From Myxococcales bacterium (GTDB lineage Bacteria > Myxococcota > Polyangia > Fen-1088), in assembly GCA_003159055.1 (NCBI GenBank), contig PMLH01000573.1, positions 1-30,682 of the forward strand: a stretch of DNA of 30,682 bases, read 5' to 3'. The position numbers and the translations under genes were made by a program. Position 1 is the stretch's first letter. Every line of letters starts with the position of its first letter. This document shows, piece by piece, positions 1-7,889 of the stretch. The notes below the pieces were generated by a model. It made no database searches. It worked only from the letters and a program-made list of their open reading frames with translations, and was not told the origin of the DNA.

Positions 1-25
1 TTACGCTGCGGTCGAGGCACTAGCG

Positions 26-50
26 CCACCGGCCTTGCAGGCGCCGGTGG
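26..50 (-). terminator. Possible hairpin downstream of the beta-helix gene
   Basis: Eight perfectly paired bases (CCACCGGC at 26-33 with GCCGGTGG at 43-50) enclose a 9-nt loop, about 40 nt past the stop codon at 90-92. No T-run follows on the minus strand, so it is at best a weak or Rho-assisted terminator. Nothing else is recognisable in 1-89. Confidence 0.25.
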
Positions 51-89
51 GGTGGCCTGGCGCCAGCACATCCGGTGGACACGGGACGG

Positions 90-2378
90 TCAGCGCTCGA
101 ACGCGCCGATGTCGGGTTGCGCGTCTCGTTGGGTTCCGCGCAGGTCGCCGGATGCGCTGCAGGTGGCGTCGCCCGCGTTCACAAGGGGCGATCCGGCAGC
201 CGGCGTGAAGTCGGTCGTCGGATTGGTGAACATCGGATCGGTCATCTTCGAATGCGTGTCGAAGCCGGTGGCAGTCTGCCAGTCCGAAAGGCCGGAGCTC
301 CCGCTCCAGTGGGCGCCAGAAGGAATCAGACAGACGTTGTAGTCAGCTGCGGCGATCGCGGACGTCGCGCTACCGGACACGCGATAGCAGAGATTGTCTG
401 ACGGCCCCGGCGTGGTGGCGGCGAAATAGATCGCGTTGTTCTGGACCTTATGTCCGGTTCCCGACGAAACGGCGATGCCCTGGCCGGATGCAGCGGCGTT
501 GGTGAAGTAGATGGTGTTGTTACGAACGACAGCGTTGTTGGTCGGGTCGTCGGGCTGACCGTCCCAGCGGGTATAGGACGAGTCGCCCGCTACACGAGGC
601 GGCTTGCCACCCAAATTGATGGCGTTACCGCTTCTGGTCATGATGATGAGGTTGTTCTCGATCAGGCAATCGAGGCAATTGTCGTTCTCACTGCCGGCGT
701 TGCCGAGCCCCTTGATTGTGTTGCGGCGAATGATTGTGTTGCGGAACCAGCAACCGTAGGGGTATCCGCCACAGCCGACGCCGGGGCCCCAGCAGCCGTC
801 CGCGGCATTCACGGCGTCGATGATATTATCTTCGATGACGACGTCCTGCTGTCGACCATGGACGACAACGGGCGAACCGTTGCATTGGATGGCCGAGTGG
901 TGGATTTCGTTGCGGCTCAGCCGCATGCCGGTGGTGGTGTGGACGACGGTCTGGCCGTTGACAGTCCAGACCTGAGATGCGAAGTAGACGGAGTGCGTGG
1001 TCGCAGTGGCGACCCCGTTGTTGTCGAAGAAATTGTCTTCCACCGAGCAGTTGTCGCAGACGGCGATGTAGCCGATGTTGCTGTTGTTGGTGATTCGTGA
1101 TCCGCGCAGGGTGATGTTCGCAGGGGTGCCGTAGGTCGGCTGGTCGCCACCCGACATGTTGACCGAGATGTTGAAGCCATCCATGGAGAGGTCGCACAGA
1201 TCGACGTCGGTGGTCTCGTTCCAGAAGAAGAATGCAGTGTCGGTGTTGGTGCCGTGCAAGTCCAGGTTGATGACCCGGAATCCCTCTTGGTGGGCTGGTT
1301 GGTGGGAGAAGCTGAAGGTGGTCGCGCCGTTGCTTCCACCGTTGATCCAAATCGACGGCAACCCATCGGAGCTGTTGCCGGAAGGCGAGGGGTAGTCACG
1401 AAGGTCGCAGGTATTGGTCTTGCTGCACTTCGCATTGGAGAAGCCCACACCTTGCGTGACGTTCCAGCGACCACCACGACAGAGCGCCACGGTGTCGCCG
1501 GCGCTCATGCTGGAAAAGATGCTGGCCGCCTTGCTGAGCGTCTGCAAGGGCGAGGAGGGACTGGTGCCGCTGTTGTTGTCGTTCCCCGCAACGCAGGAGG
1601 CAGCCGCACCGGCTTGGCAATCACACACGTAGTGGATCTGCCCGGTGGCGCGCAGCGGCTCCGCCGCGCACGACTCCCGTGGACTGTTCCCTGCCTGTGT
1701 TCCGGATGAACCGCCGCTGGCGGACGTCCCGCCGGTGCTGCCGTTGAATCCGCCCGCGGATACCGCGGTCGTTGCTCCGCCCGCTCCCCCGCTGGAGAGC
1801 ACCGGCGTTGTGCCCGCGGCACCGCCCTCGGATGTCACCGACGTCCCGCCCGCCGCGCCGCCCGTATGCTTGGTGGTCCTCGTCCCGGCCGCTCCGCCAT
1901 TGGGCCTGGCCGTCGTGGTCGCGACTGTACCGCCGCTGGAGGTCACGGCGGCGGTGCCTCCGCTTCCGCCGCTGGATGTCGTGGCAACACCGCCGCCCCC
2001 CTGGGCAGGCACCGGCGCGGTGTTGCCCGCCACTCCGCCCCTGGGGCTGACAGCCGTGTTCCCGGCTGCGCCAGGCACGCCTGTGCCGCCAGCGGCTCCG
2101 ACGTATGCGTCGCGGTTGCCCGCGTCAGCTTGCACCACCCCGCCGGTTCCGCCAGAGGAAACAGCCCGCTGTCCGCCAGTGGCGGTCTCTCCGCGGTCGG
2201 ACGAGGAAGCACTGGACTGGCCCCCGCTGCCAGATTCGGACCGGCCTGTCTGGGTGGTCTTGCCGCCTGAGTCCGACGGAGATATCTGTGGCGGGGGGAT
2301 TTGGTCGGCGCAACCCAGCGCGGTCACGAGCAACGCCACGAATAGGGCAGAGCGGATAGAGTGAGACGGATCGGTCAT
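90..2378 (-). CDS. Secreted lipoprotein with Gly/Ser/Thr-rich linker and right-handed beta-helix domain
   Basis: A 762-residue protein, probably anchored in the outer membrane or surface exposed. The reading frame is open further upstream, but the ATG at 2378 is preferred. It has a GGAGG box 4 nt upstream and is followed directly by a signal peptide (residues 5-22, ending TALGC with Cys23 as a plausible lipid-modified residue). Residues about 25-240 are low-complexity Gly/Ser/Thr/Ala with recurring GGT/GGS units, a linker style common in myxobacterial surface proteins. From about residue 245 there is a parallel beta-helix with the entry motif SGTSPSSPLQTLSKA, many Asn-ladder-like positions, and a C-terminus (DLRGTQRDAQPDIGAFER) typical of pectate-lyase-like repeat proteins. 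Such proteins bind or cleave polysaccharide, but no catalytic residues can be assigned, so the substrate is unknown. The neighbouring gene at 3055 is divergent. Confidence 0.85.
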   Translation of the reverse strand: MTDPSHSIRSALFVALLVTALGCADQIPPPQISPSDSGGKTTQTGRSESGSGGQSSASSSDRGETATGGQRAVSSGGTGGVVQADAGNRDAYVGAAGGTGVPGAAGNTAVSPRGGVAGNTAPVPAQGGGGVATTSSGGSGGTAAVTSSGGTVATTTARPNGGAAGTRTTKHTGGAAGGTSVTSEGGAAGTTPVLSSGGAGGATTAVSAGGFNGSTGGTSASGGSSGTQAGNSPRESCAAEPLRATGQIHYVCDCQAGAAASCVAGNDNNSGTSPSSPLQTLSKAASIFSSMSAGDTVALCRGGRWNVTQGVGFSNAKCSKTNTCDLRDYPSPSGNSSDGLPSIWINGGSNGATTFSFSHQPAHQEGFRVINLDLHGTNTDTAFFFWNETTDVDLCDLSMDGFNISVNMSGGDQPTYGTPANITLRGSRITNNSNIGYIAVCDNCSVEDNFFDNNGVATATTHSVYFASQVWTVNGQTVVHTTTGMRLSRNEIHHSAIQCNGSPVVVHGRQQDVVIEDNIIDAVNAADGCWGPGVGCGGYPYGCWFRNTIIRRNTIKGLGNAGSENDNCLDCLIENNLIIMTRSGNAINLGGKPPRVAGDSSYTRWDGQPDDPTNNAVVRNNTIYFTNAAASGQGIAVSSGTGHKVQNNAIYFAATTPGPSDNLCYRVSGSATSAIAAADYNVCLIPSGAHWSGSSGLSDWQTATGFDTHSKMTDPMFTNPTTDFTPAAGSPLVNAGDATCSASGDLRGTQRDAQPDIGAFER

Positions 2379-3054
2379 GATTCCTCCAGTCAGACGGAGT
2401 GTCATCCATTGACTATCGTTCTTGAGTGCAGGGTCGATGAGTTGCTTCGGGAAAGGCGGAAAACTAGATATTGTTTGTCGGAGCAGGCGGAAAGGAGGTT
2501 CCGTGACAGCATGGTGCGCGGCCATGTCCGCGCCTGGAGCACGCCGCCGCGACTTAGCGATAATTCAGAGCCTCTATGCTGCAACTTGCGCGCAGCCCGC
2601 CTAAGCCGTGGGACATCTGCGATGTCCTTCCGTCGCCCGGGAGCTTCCGATATCGATTGCTCCAATCACTATCGGAAGAGTATGATATCCCGGACTGAGA
2701 GAATGGCCTCGGTGCACCGCCAGGATTGGCGCGATTCGACGTCGCCAACCCTCCACGTTCTCAATAAGACTACCAGACAGTCGTGAGACCCCACTGGCAT
2801 AACACGAAGTCCCTGCCCTCGGATATGCGCCAGACTCCGATCTTTCCGTAGGCAGCGAGTGCACTGGCGACGTCAGGATTGTCCTACACGCCGGATAACG
2901 GAGCGCGAAGCAAAGTGGATTCCCGGGTCCGAAGGCCGCGAGTGCCTGAACGAGAGCTACCCGGCGCTGGACGGGGTGCTGGCAGACACGGACCGAGCGG
3001 TACCTTGGTGCTTTTCTGGTATGGAAGAGCGCAGTCGCGGTACTAAAGAAGGTT
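2379..3054. other. Long divergent intergenic region
   Basis: About 676 bp lie between two divergently transcribed envelope-protein genes. The short frames here show no conserved motif and no convincing start signal. The stretch is less GC-rich than the flanking genes, for example around 2460-2480 and 2650-2700, as expected for promoter DNA. I could not assign a clear -35/-10 pair to either gene. Confidence 0.6.
2383..2387 (-). promoter_or_regulatory. Ribosome binding site fixing the start at 2378
   Basis: CCTCC on the plus strand reads GGAGG on the coding strand, 4 nt before the ATG at 2376-2378. It supports this start over the in-frame ATG at 2525, which would put 49 unrelated residues before the signal peptide. 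Confidence 0.6.
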
Positions 3055-4059
3055 ATGAGTTCCACGCCGAACGCCGTCCGCTCTTCACTCGCCGTCATCG
3101 TATGTTCGGCCGCGGTCGCCGCCATGCCTTGGGGATCCGCTTGTTCCCGATCGGCCCTGCTGGCCGCAGCCGCGCCGGACGCAGGTCCGAACGGAATGGG
3201 CGGCGGCCACGGCGGCACGTTTACGAGCGGCGGCCACGGCGGCACGTCTACGAGCAGCGGCCACGGCGGTGCTCCCATGGGCAGCGACGGGTCGCGGACG
3301 GCCGCGACGACCGGGGTGGGCGCCATGGGAGGATTCACGCTGATCGACGCTGGAGGCGCCTGGGCATCCGGGGGAAGCTCAGGCGCGAGCACCTGGGACC
3401 CGTACAATCATCCTGACGCTGGCGTGGGCCCACAAGGATGTCTGGGATGGGGCGGACAATACGTCGATGGGGTCTGCGTCTTCGACTGCAGCCACCCGGG
3501 GGCTTGTGCGGAAGACGTCACCTGTCCAGCCGGCGTTGCGTGCCAGGTGAACTGTGGCGATTCCTCGTGCTCAGGCTACATCGACTGCACACTGGCCAAG
3601 AGCTGCGACATTCACTGCAAGGGAAACAAGTCCTGCAACAGTTACATCAATTGTGGTGGAGAGAGCTGCAATATCGAGTGTTCTGGGTCGGATGCATGCA
3701 GCTGGAACATCCAAAGCGAAGCACCCAGTACGACGATCGCCTGCGGCGGCACGAACAGTTGTGCTTCCGGATCAAACTGCGGCGGCACCGAATGCGCGGT
3801 CAACTGCAGTGGCGATGGTTCCTGCAGAGATAGTCCAGGGGCAGGCGCGACCAACACGGTGCTGACCTGCTCAGGAACGAAGTCCTGCAAGAGCCTCATC
3901 AACTGCGGCGGATTCGGCGTCACCTGCCAGGTATCCTGCTCGGGCAATCAGTCGTGCGCCGCCGGAATCTGGTGCACCGCAACCTGGCTGGATATGGCGT
4001 GCACCGGCGCGGGATCCTGCGCCGGCGGGATCTCCTGCAGCGACGGAGCCTGCAACTAG
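3055..4059 (+). CDS. Exported Cys-rich repeat protein with Gly/His-rich linker
   Basis: A 334-residue protein of no family I recognise. The ATG follows an AGAAGG box at 3047-3052. Residues 1-29 form a signal-peptide-like segment, and a Cys at about residue 30 (GSAC) could be a lipobox, but this is weak. Residues 45-75 are a Gly/His/Thr linker built from near-identical DNA repeats. From about residue 127 to the end the chain is packed with cysteines in a regular cycle, alternating 'SC...I.C' and 'C.I.C' units such as NKSCNSYINCGGESCNIEC. The even spacing, with Gly/Ser/Asn between cysteines, suggests a disulfide-stabilised solenoid of short strands outside the cytoplasm. No enzymatic motif is visible. 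It stands alone on the plus strand and converges on the next gene. Confidence 0.75.
   Translation: MSSTPNAVRSSLAVIVCSAAVAAMPWGSACSRSALLAAAAPDAGPNGMGGGHGGTFTSGGHGGTSTSSGHGGAPMGSDGSRTAATTGVGAMGGFTLIDAGGAWASGGSSGASTWDPYNHPDAGVGPQGCLGWGGQYVDGVCVFDCSHPGACAEDVTCPAGVACQVNCGDSSCSGYIDCTLAKSCDIHCKGNKSCNSYINCGGESCNIECSGSDACSWNIQSEAPSTTIACGGTNSCASGSNCGGTECAVNCSGDGSCRDSPGAGATNTVLTCSGTKSCKSLINCGGFGVTCQVSCSGNQSCAAGIWCTATWLDMACTGAGSCAGGISCSDGACN
3201..3275 (+). repeat. 27-bp tandem repeat inside the Gly/His linker
   Basis: Two copies of a 27-bp unit (3201-3227 and 3228-3254) differ at one base, and a shortened third copy runs 3255-3275. They encode GGHGGTFTS, GGHGGTSTS and SGHGGAPM. The period is a multiple of three, so copy number can change without breaking the frame. 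Confidence 0.85.
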
Positions 4060-4160
4060 CAAGTCATTTGCTGGCCCGCACCGCGCCCGCACCGCAGTTG
4101 AGCGCCTGCACGGCCTGTTCCCGAGGGGTGGCAACCAACGGCTTTCCACCATAGCTGCCG

Positions 4161-5108
4161 CTATTCGCTGCTGCAGCCTAGCGTGTACGACCCGGCGGCG
4201 GCCGTCCCTGTTGCCGTCGCGTAGACCACCACGTCGATGGTATTATCAGCGTCTACGGTAATCCCCATGGTCTGGGGCGGTGTGAGCGTGCCGCCGACAT
4301 CACCGAGGTAGCTCGTGGCGAGGTTCGTCGGATCGAAAGCACCATAGGCTGCCGCATATAGCTGTCGATCTCCTGAGTAGGTCAGGGTGAAATTGAAACA
4401 GACGGGCGAGCCGGTCGGATTGATGAAATGGTAGGCGTCGTAGAGGTGGAGATTCGTTGGGTCGGCGAGGTTGCCGGGATAGCCTTTCGGCGTCCCGCAT
4501 ACCGACGCCGGCGCGTGGCGGGAATGACGTCCAACTTGTGTTGCATCGCTCGGATCGAGCGAGCCATTGATCGTCGTCGGGCAGGTCATCTTGCCGAGGG
4601 CATCGACCGAGAGCGCATCACCGCCCGTACCGACCGCCACTCCGCTATCGGCCACGGTGTCGCCGGCAGCGTCCATACCGGCGCGACTATCGTCCATGCC
4701 GCCGGTTTCGTCCGTACCGGTGCGACCGTCTGCAGCCTCGGGGCCGCCGCTGCTCGGGACGTCCACGGCACTGTCGGCGTCCTCGGTTGCGCCCGAGTCG
4801 GTGGCGCCGCCGGTCGGCTCGGAACCGCTGTCGTCGCCGACGCCAACGCTATCCGCGACGACCTCGGTTCCGATCTCCGCTCGCGATCCGCCGCTTCCTC
4901 CTGCACCGCCACTGTCGATCGCGCCCCTGCTGCCGTCGACGTCCGCACTACCGCCTGCGCCGACGCTCACATCTGTCCCAGCTCCGTCCGCGAGGGTTGG
5001 ACCGCCATCGAATCCGCCTGCCCCCTTCAGACCCGGCCCCATGGCGTCAGGTCCTGCATCGCCGCGGCCGCCGAGGGGATCGGCCGCGTCGTGTTTTGGG
5101 CCCGCCAC
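4161..5108 (-). CDS. Asp/Gly/Ala-rich protein with C-terminal beta-sandwich; N-terminus doubtful
   Basis: A 315-residue frame whose only usable start is the GTG at 5106-5108. Between there and the in-frame stop at 5223-5225 no other ATG, GTG or TTG exists. Residues 1-185 are low-complexity Asp/Gly/Ser/Ala/Val, like the linkers of the neighbouring envelope proteins. Residues about 186-315 form a compact domain with paired cysteines (VCGTPKGYPGN, PVCFNF, final LGCSSE) and strand-like stretches, resembling pre-peptidase C-terminal-type beta-sandwiches. The composition implies a secreted or lipidated protein, yet no signal peptide or lipobox precedes it in any of the three minus-strand frames. 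The gene may have lost its 5' end, or the true start may involve a frameshift. The GTG has only a poor AGGA-like box close to it. Confidence 0.6.
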   Translation of the reverse strand: MAGPKHDAADPLGGRGDAGPDAMGPGLKGAGGFDGGPTLADGAGTDVSVGAGGSADVDGSRGAIDSGGAGGSGGSRAEIGTEVVADSVGVGDDSGSEPTGGATDSGATEDADSAVDVPSSGGPEAADGRTGTDETGGMDDSRAGMDAAGDTVADSGVAVGTGGDALSVDALGKMTCPTTINGSLDPSDATQVGRHSRHAPASVCGTPKGYPGNLADPTNLHLYDAYHFINPTGSPVCFNFTLTYSGDRQLYAAAYGAFDPTNLATSYLGDVGGTLTPPQTMGITVDADNTIDVVVYATATGTAAAGSYTLGCSSE

Positions 5109-5355
5109 GTCCTGTGACGCGGGGGAGGCTTCGCTCGAGCTTGCGGCACGGCCAAACCGGTCTCCGAGACGCGTATCGATGCCTGCTGCATGACGTGCGC
5201 CGACACATGGTCGGACACGACGCTATTCTGAAATAGCAGCCATCGCGCCCGCAGGGTCATCAAGGACTACTCAGCCAGCGGGGCTGTGAGGACGATTGTC
5301 AACGTCGGTACCGCACAAGGTGGCGCATCCCGCTCCGGCACCCACGACCCACGAG

Positions 5356-6168
5356 TCATCGCTCGCTGCCGACCTGGTGCGGGCATGCACTGGCAAGCAC
5401 GCAACCTTCGTAGCACGCGGACGTGTAGGACACCACGTAGGGACCTTCGCAATGAGGCGCCACCTGGGTGCAGAACGGGTAGCCGGAACACATGGCCGGC
5501 CCCTCGGCACAGCGGCGGAATCCCGCGCAACATCCCAGCGTGGCGCAATCGCAGCCGCCTGGATCGAAGAAGACCGCGTGGCAGTCAGCACGCGCTTGGC
5601 ATTGCTCCTGGCTTCCGAGCTGGACGCAGCCGGCAGCGCCGCTCTCGCCGGCAGCGATGTCCTGGCCAGCGTCATTCGGCGGCAGCGCCACATCGGCCGG
5701 TGCATCCGTCCCGCCGTCGACAGGTGGGAGGCAGACCTTACTCGTGCATGACCACGTGCCACCCGACTGGCAGTAGCAGGTATTGCAGCCATCGCCCTGC
5801 GGTCGCGAACCGCCGACGGGATAGCCCGGGCCGCACCCCGCGCCGGCCTCCACCGCCGCGGGCGTTTCTTGGCCGCCGGCCTGATCGTGCGCGAGATCCG
5901 CCTGAGCGGCATCCAGCGACGTACCACCGGTGCCGGGGTTGCCGCCACCGCCGGAGCTGCCGCCGCCCGCCGAGCCGCCGCTCGTGCCGACGCGGCCACC
6001 ACTCGCCAGCGTGCCAGTCACGGTACCGCCCGCGCCGAGACCGCCGTGGCCGCCGGAGGCGCTGTCAGCCGCGCCGTCCTTGGGACTGACGCGCGGCTTG
6101 GTCGAGCTACAGGCGGCGGCGAGCATCATGGCGCCGGCCAGGAGAGCGATTCGCGAGGCCTGCCTCAC
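5356..6168 (-). CDS. Cys-rich lipoprotein with VWC/pacifastin-like module
   Basis: About 270 residues. I choose the GTG at 6168, which gives a compact signal peptide (RIALLAGAMMLAAAC) with Cys20 as the lipidated residue. A GGAGG lies 13 nt upstream, rather far. The in-frame ATG at 6279 lacks any Shine-Dalgarno sequence and would add a 37-residue basic tail. After a Gly/Ser/Thr linker (about residues 30-85) comes DGCNTCYCQSGGTWSCT, a knot motif like those of VWC or pacifastin-type domains and frequent in myxobacterial secreted proteins. After an Asp/Ala linker there is a second Cys-rich module (about residues 190-265) with CC and CDC pairs. Its role outside the cytoplasm is unknown. It is transcribed divergently from the wall hydrolase gene. 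Confidence 0.75.
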   Translation of the reverse strand: MRQASRIALLAGAMMLAAACSSTKPRVSPKDGAADSASGGHGGLGAGGTVTGTLASGGRVGTSGGSAGGGSSGGGGNPGTGGTSLDAAQADLAHDQAGGQETPAAVEAGAGCGPGYPVGGSRPQGDGCNTCYCQSGGTWSCTSKVCLPPVDGGTDAPADVALPPNDAGQDIAAGESGAAGCVQLGSQEQCQARADCHAVFFDPGGCDCATLGCCAGFRRCAEGPAMCSGYPFCTQVAPHCEGPYVVSYTSACYEGCVLASACPHQVGSER

Positions 6169-6300
6169 GCCCCAAACAATGCCTCCGGCCGGAACCTTTC
6201 GCACGCGTTTTTGCCGACGCCCAAGTCCGAACAAGCCCGTCTTTCTCCACGCGCTAAAGCCACGCAAAACGCCGACCATGGTCCGTCAACGACGTCAAGG

Positions 6301-6328
6301 TTGCACGAGGTCGAGACAACGATAGAAT
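6301..6328 (+). promoter_or_regulatory. Candidate sigma-70-type promoter for the hydrolase/WD40-ATPase unit
   Basis: TAGAAT at 6323-6328 matches the -10 consensus at 5 of 6 positions. TTGCAC at 6301-6306 is a poor -35 (3 of 6) at a 16-nt spacing. It lies about 30 nt upstream of the start codon at 6360, so the leader would be short. Confidence 0.3.
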
Positions 6329-6345
6329 GGGCCTTTTCCGATTCC

Positions 6346-6353
6346 GGGAGGAG
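6346..6353 (+). promoter_or_regulatory. Strong ribosome binding site deciding the hydrolase start
   Basis: GGGAGGAG ends 6 nt before the GTG at 6360-6362. It overrides the in-frame ATG at 6327, which lies upstream of this box. Confidence 0.7.
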
Positions 6354-6359
6354 TGCCGC

Positions 6360-7889
6360 GTGCCGTCGCAGCGTCGCTCCCGCACAACGGTTCAGAATCA
6401 ACGAATGCCTCGGACGCTGCCCATGGTTTCGGTTGTGGTCCTGACAGGACTGTCCGTGTCGCTGTTGTCAACATCCGCAAGCGGCGAGGTCGTCGGCCCC
6501 GAGCCACTTCCAGCCGAGGGCCCCAAGCCCCCATGGGCGCCCCGGTTGGACAAGACCGGCCGCGAGCATGCCTTCCACGGGCTCGGATTGGTCGATCTGA
6601 CGCTATGGGATCCCGAGCCGGAGGCGCCTGCCCCCGTGAAAGAGGAGAGATTCGCGCCCGCGCTCAACCAACTTTGCAGCAGCGATCTTTCGTACCAGCA
6701 GTCGAACCAGTACGCGCACTGGATTCTGGAAGCGTGCCAGCGGTTCGACGTCGACCCGTTCCTGCTCGCGTCCCTGGTATTCCAGGAAAGCCGCTGCGCC
6801 TCGGCGAAACCGCGCGCGACGACGGCCATCGGACTTGCGGGCGTCGATGCCGCCATGCACGCGCCGTTTCTGCACAACGGACGCTACTCCTACTGGGTCA
6901 AGGAGGGTCAGGAGTGGCTGCCACGCCAAGTGGATGTGAGCGCCTACCTTCCTTCGGTCCAGAGCCTCCACCAGGACAAGACCAACATCTTCTTCGCCGC
7001 CGCGCTGATGCACACGTACCAGCAGCAGTGCCCCGACATCGACGGGGCTTTCCAGTCAGTGCCGCATCGTCATTACGTCTCTCACATGATCTGGGGCGAT
7101 CGCGTGCTCGAAACTGACGGCGAGGACCGAGTCATGCGCACCCGGCGGGCAATCATTCAATACTACGAATCCGGCATGCCCGTGTCGCGTGCCCGCTTCA
7201 AGAGCGTAGAGCTGTTCTGCCCGCTCGACGGTTGTCCACGCAAGATTACCGGGGCACTTGGCGATGTCCGCGACTCGGGCAAGCGGGCGCACAAAGGCGT
7301 CGATTTCGTGTCGACGCTCGGCGAGCCTGTGCGTGCGGTTGCCGACGGCTGGGTCGTCTATGCGGGCGTGGATGCGCCGGGCCCGGGGGCAAGGAAGATC
7401 ACACTCGACAAGTCGGGTACGGTTCGCAAGAGCAGCATGGGGCCGGGTGGCCTCTTCGTGCAGATACAGCACAAGGACAACCTGGTGTCCGAGTACATGC
7501 ACCTGCTCAACTACCTCGTCCAGAATGGCCAGTGGGTCAAGGCCGGGCAAATCATCGGTCACGTCGGCGACACTGGCATCAAGATCGATGTCCCCCACCT
7601 GCACTTCCAGCTGCGCGATAATGGCGAGATCATCGACCCCCTCGTCCACCTCGGCCCCTACCTGATTCCGCCCCAAGCGATCTACCGCGGGCGGTTGATG
7701 ATCGCCGCCATGCCGGGACGGTGGCGCCAGGCCAGGTCCCGCTTGAGGGTCGAGGCAGCCGGCCGTCGCGAGCAGCCCAGCCAGGACTTGGACGCGATGG
7801 ACGCGAAGAGCAGGATGCGCGAGGGAGCACCGGCGCCCGAGGCGGCTGCCACCAAGGGTTCCACGAAGGGTTCCAATGACGGCGATTGA
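6360..7889 (+). CDS. Exported peptidoglycan hydrolase: lysozyme/SLT-like domain plus M23 (LytM) endopeptidase
   Basis: About 509 residues from the GTG that follows a strong Shine-Dalgarno sequence. An Arg-rich n-region and a hydrophobic core (about residues 21-40) end at STSASG, so the protein is exported to the periplasm. Residues about 115-260 look like a lysozyme-superfamily fold, with FDVDPFLLASLVFQESRC placing a candidate catalytic Glu at 143, followed by ATTAIGL as in transglycosylases and goose-type lysozymes. Residues about 285-435 are an M23 metallopeptidase. The zinc motif HKGVDF supplies His311 and Asp315, EYMHL supplies a conserved His, and HLHFQLR supplies His413 and His415. All metal and catalytic positions appear intact. 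Together the domains could cut both glycan strands and peptide crosslinks. The C-terminal 70 residues are basic and low complexity. The stop overlaps the start of the next gene by 14 nt, implying coupled translation. Confidence 0.88.
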   Translation: MPSQRRSRTTVQNQRMPRTLPMVSVVVLTGLSVSLLSTSASGEVVGPEPLPAEGPKPPWAPRLDKTGREHAFHGLGLVDLTLWDPEPEAPAPVKEERFAPALNQLCSSDLSYQQSNQYAHWILEACQRFDVDPFLLASLVFQESRCASAKPRATTAIGLAGVDAAMHAPFLHNGRYSYWVKEGQEWLPRQVDVSAYLPSVQSLHQDKTNIFFAAALMHTYQQQCPDIDGAFQSVPHRHYVSHMIWGDRVLETDGEDRVMRTRRAIIQYYESGMPVSRARFKSVELFCPLDGCPRKITGALGDVRDSGKRAHKGVDFVSTLGEPVRAVADGWVVYAGVDAPGPGARKITLDKSGTVRKSSMGPGGLFVQIQHKDNLVSEYMHLLNYLVQNGQWVKAGQIIGHVGDTGIKIDVPHLHFQLRDNGEIIDPLVHLGPYLIPPQAIYRGRLMIAAMPGRWRQARSRLRVEAAGRREQPSQDLDAMDAKSRMREGAPAPEAAATKGSTKGSNDGD

